A model generated the notes under the pieces. The model was not told the DNA's origin and did not search any database. It saw only the letters and a program-made list of their open reading frames with translations. 41,965 nt of DNA. Source: Bacteroidota bacterium. Its GTDB lineage: Bacteria > Bacteroidota > Bacteroidia > Chitinophagales > Chitinophagaceae. Position numbers and translations under genes: made by a program. Where the stretch lies: NCBI GenBank assembly GCA_018267585.1, contig JAFDYE010000214.1, positions 1-41,965 of the forward strand, written 5' to 3'. Positions 40,458 to 41,965 of the stretch are shown piece by piece. How positions within the stretch are numbered: the first letter of the stretch is position 1; each line of letters starts with the position of its first letter.

Positions 40458-41965
40458 ATGCGCCATCTTCTTACCCCTCTTTTCCTCCTTATCGCCACCG
40501 GCAGCTATGCCCAGTCCTTTCTCACCTCCTCAGTTCAGCTGCTACAGCGGGTGATCCCCCAACGCGCCGGCGCGTTTGTCGTCGAGGCGCTACCCGCGGA
40601 CTCCGGCAAAAATTCGTTCGAGCTCGAATCCCGCGGCAGCCGGATCGTCCTAAGGGGCGACAACGGGGTTGCCATCGCCTCTGCGCTCTACTATTACCTG
40701 ACGGAATACTGCCACTGCCAGTCCACCTGGAACGGCAGCAATCTCCGGCTTCCCGTCAGCCTGCCGCGCATCAAGGCAAAGATCCGCCGCAGTTCGCCTT
40801 ACAAATTCCGCTATTACCTCAACTATTGTACGTTCAACTATTCCATGAGCTGGTGGGGCTGGGACCGTTGGCAGCAGGAGATCGACTGGATGGCCCTTCA
40901 CGGCATCAACATGCCCCTCGCCATCACCGGCGAAGAATATACCTGGTACCAGGTCTACCATAAGATGGGCTTTACCGACGAAGAGCTGAAAGACTTCTTC
41001 AGCGGCCCTGCCTATTTCGCCTGGTTCTGGATGGGGAACCTGGACGGCTGGGGCGGTCCCCTTCCCATGCACTGGATGGAATCGCAGAAAGAGCTGCAGA
41101 AAAAGATATTGGCGCGCGAAAGGGAGCTGGGCATGACCCCGGTGCTCCCCGCCTTTACCGGCCACGTCCCACCCTCCTTCCCGGCCAGATTCCCGTCGGC
41201 GCACTGCAAGTCGACCAACTGGAAGAATGGCTTCAAAGACACCTGGATACTGGACGCAGCGGACCCGCTGTTCGCGGACATCGGCCAGCGTTTCCTCAAC
41301 GAACAGGCCGCACTGTTCGGCACCGATCACTTCTATTCGGCCGACACCTTCAACGAGAACGAGCCGCCCTCCGACGACCCCGCTTTCCTCTCCGGCCTCA
41401 GCAAAAAGATCTATGAAGGCATGCAGCGGGCAGACCCCCGCGCGGTATGGGTAATGCAGGGCTGGCTTTTCTATAGCGACCGGAAGTTCTGGAAGCCCCC
41501 CCAGATACAGGCACTGCTCGATGCAGTCCCCAATGACAATATGCTCCTCCTGGACCTGGCGGCCGAGATAGAGCCCGTCTGGAAAAGGACCAGCGCCTTC
41601 TATGGCAAACCGTGGGTGTGGAATATGCTCAATAATTTTGGCGGCAATGTCAACCTCTTCGGCCGGATGGACGGCGTCGCTTCCGGCCCGGCGCTGGCGC
41701 TGCACGACACCGCGTCCGGTAAGATGGAAGGCATCGGCCTGACCATGGAAGGCATCGCCACCAACCCGATGATATACGAGTTGATGATGCAGCACAGCTG
41801 GCAGTCCGGCCCCATCGACCTTAAAAAATGGCTATCATCGTATATTCGTAATCGTTATGGATTTACAACACCGGGTCTCGACAAGGCCTGGGACGTCCTG
41901 CGAAATACGGCCTACAACGGAAAGCTGATCCGCGACGGCGCCGAATCCATCATTACGGGCCGGCC
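40458..41965 (+). CDS. GH89-type alpha-N-acetylglucosaminidase (3' end outside window)
   Basis: The ATG at 40458 starts a protein with a signal peptide ending around YAQ (residue 18). 502 complete codons are in the window and the frame is open at the edge. The sequence follows NAGLU/GH89: an N-terminal alpha+beta domain (about 20-100), then the barrel with YRYYLNYCTFNYSMSWWGWDRWQQEIDWMALHGINMPLA in parts, FWMGNLDGWGGPLP, DTFNENEPP with Glu300 in the acid/base position, and LDLAAEIEPVW with Glu370 in the nucleophile position, followed by NMLNNFGGNVNLFG. GH89 enzymes remove alpha-linked N-acetylglucosamine, for example from mucin-type or heparan-type glycans. It follows the third SusCD after a terminator, so it probably has its own promoter. 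Confidence 0.93.
   Translation, partial: MRHLLTPLFLLIATGSYAQSFLTSSVQLLQRVIPQRAGAFVVEALPADSGKNSFELESRGSRIVLRGDNGVAIASALYYYLTEYCHCQSTWNGSNLRLPVSLPRIKAKIRRSSPYKFRYYLNYCTFNYSMSWWGWDRWQQEIDWMALHGINMPLAITGEEYTWYQVYHKMGFTDEELKDFFSGPAYFAWFWMGNLDGWGGPLPMHWMESQKELQKKILARERELGMTPVLPAFTGHVPPSFPARFPSAHCKSTNWKNGFKDTWILDAADPLFADIGQRFLNEQAALFGTDHFYSADTFNENEPPSDDPAFLSGLSKKIYEGMQRADPRAVWVMQGWLFYSDRKFWKPPQIQALLDAVPNDNMLLLDLAAEIEPVWKRTSAFYGKPWVWNMLNNFGGNVNLFGRMDGVASGPALALHDTASGKMEGIGLTMEGIATNPMIYELMMQHSWQSGPIDLKKWLSSYIRNRYGFTTPGLDKAWDVLRNTAYNGKLIRDGAESIITGR

Noticed and set aside
40650-41795. Minus-strand 381-residue frame opposite GH89
   Set aside because: The plus strand has conserved GH89 catalytic motifs over the whole length.
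1-41965. CRISPR array, prophage, insertion sequence or transposase
   Set aside because: No regularly spaced repeats, no integrase or transposase motifs and no terminal inverted repeats with target duplications were seen.

Overview
The window looks like a chromosomal carbohydrate-utilisation region of a Bacteroidota bacterium, most likely a GC-rich member of the Chitinophagaceae. I infer this from three SusC/SusD pairs, FecR anti-sigma factors with a C-terminal DUF4974-type segment, a type IX secretion C-terminal sorting domain, start codons without clear Shine-Dalgarno sequences, and -7 promoter boxes of the TAnnTTTG type. The genus is not determined. No tRNA, rRNA, CRISPR array, transposase or attachment site was seen, and no gene-free stretch exceeds 300 bases.

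Region 1 (1-5880): the C-terminal end of a FecR anti-sigma factor, then a SusC with an STN signalling domain and its SusD, closed by a strong bidirectional terminator. No degradative enzyme follows this pair. Region 2 (5980-7127, minus strand): a YCII-domain protein and a periplasmic protein resembling PliI-type lysozyme inhibitors. Region 3 (7211-12522, plus): a tight operon of a GH78 alpha-L-rhamnosidase-like enzyme, a small calycin-like lipoprotein, and a large secreted TIM-barrel protein that I cannot place in a family. Region 4 (12578-16883): a SusC-independent TonB-dependent outer membrane receptor (minus), a sugar-phosphate isomerase-like TIM barrel (plus) and an AraC-family regulator (minus) whose 3' end overlaps the TIM-barrel gene.

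Region 5 (17005-26898, plus), divergent from the AraC gene: a second SusC (without STN domain), SusD, a phytanoyl-CoA-dioxygenase-like oxygenase, a GH106 alpha-L-rhamnosidase-like enzyme and a GH28 polygalacturonase-like enzyme. Regions 3 and 5 together suggest uptake and breakdown of a rhamnose- and galacturonate-containing pectic glycan such as rhamnogalacturonan. Region 6 (27160-31667) holds mixed genes: a GDPD-like phosphodiesterase, a small hypothetical protein, a CPBP membrane protease, a rhodanese-like protein, a LytTR regulator with most of its receiver domain missing, and a type IX-secreted protein.

Region 7 (31726-41965, plus): a Tat-exported GH36/GH27-type alpha-galactosidase-like enzyme, then a complete ECF sigma factor, FecR, STN-containing SusC and SusD, a terminator whose loop carries a perfect -7 promoter box, and a GH89 alpha-N-acetylglucosaminidase running off the end. 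So three SusCD pairs sit within 42 kb under two regulatory modes: cell-surface signalling through sigma/FecR/STN for the first and third, and probably cytoplasmic AraC sensing for the second.
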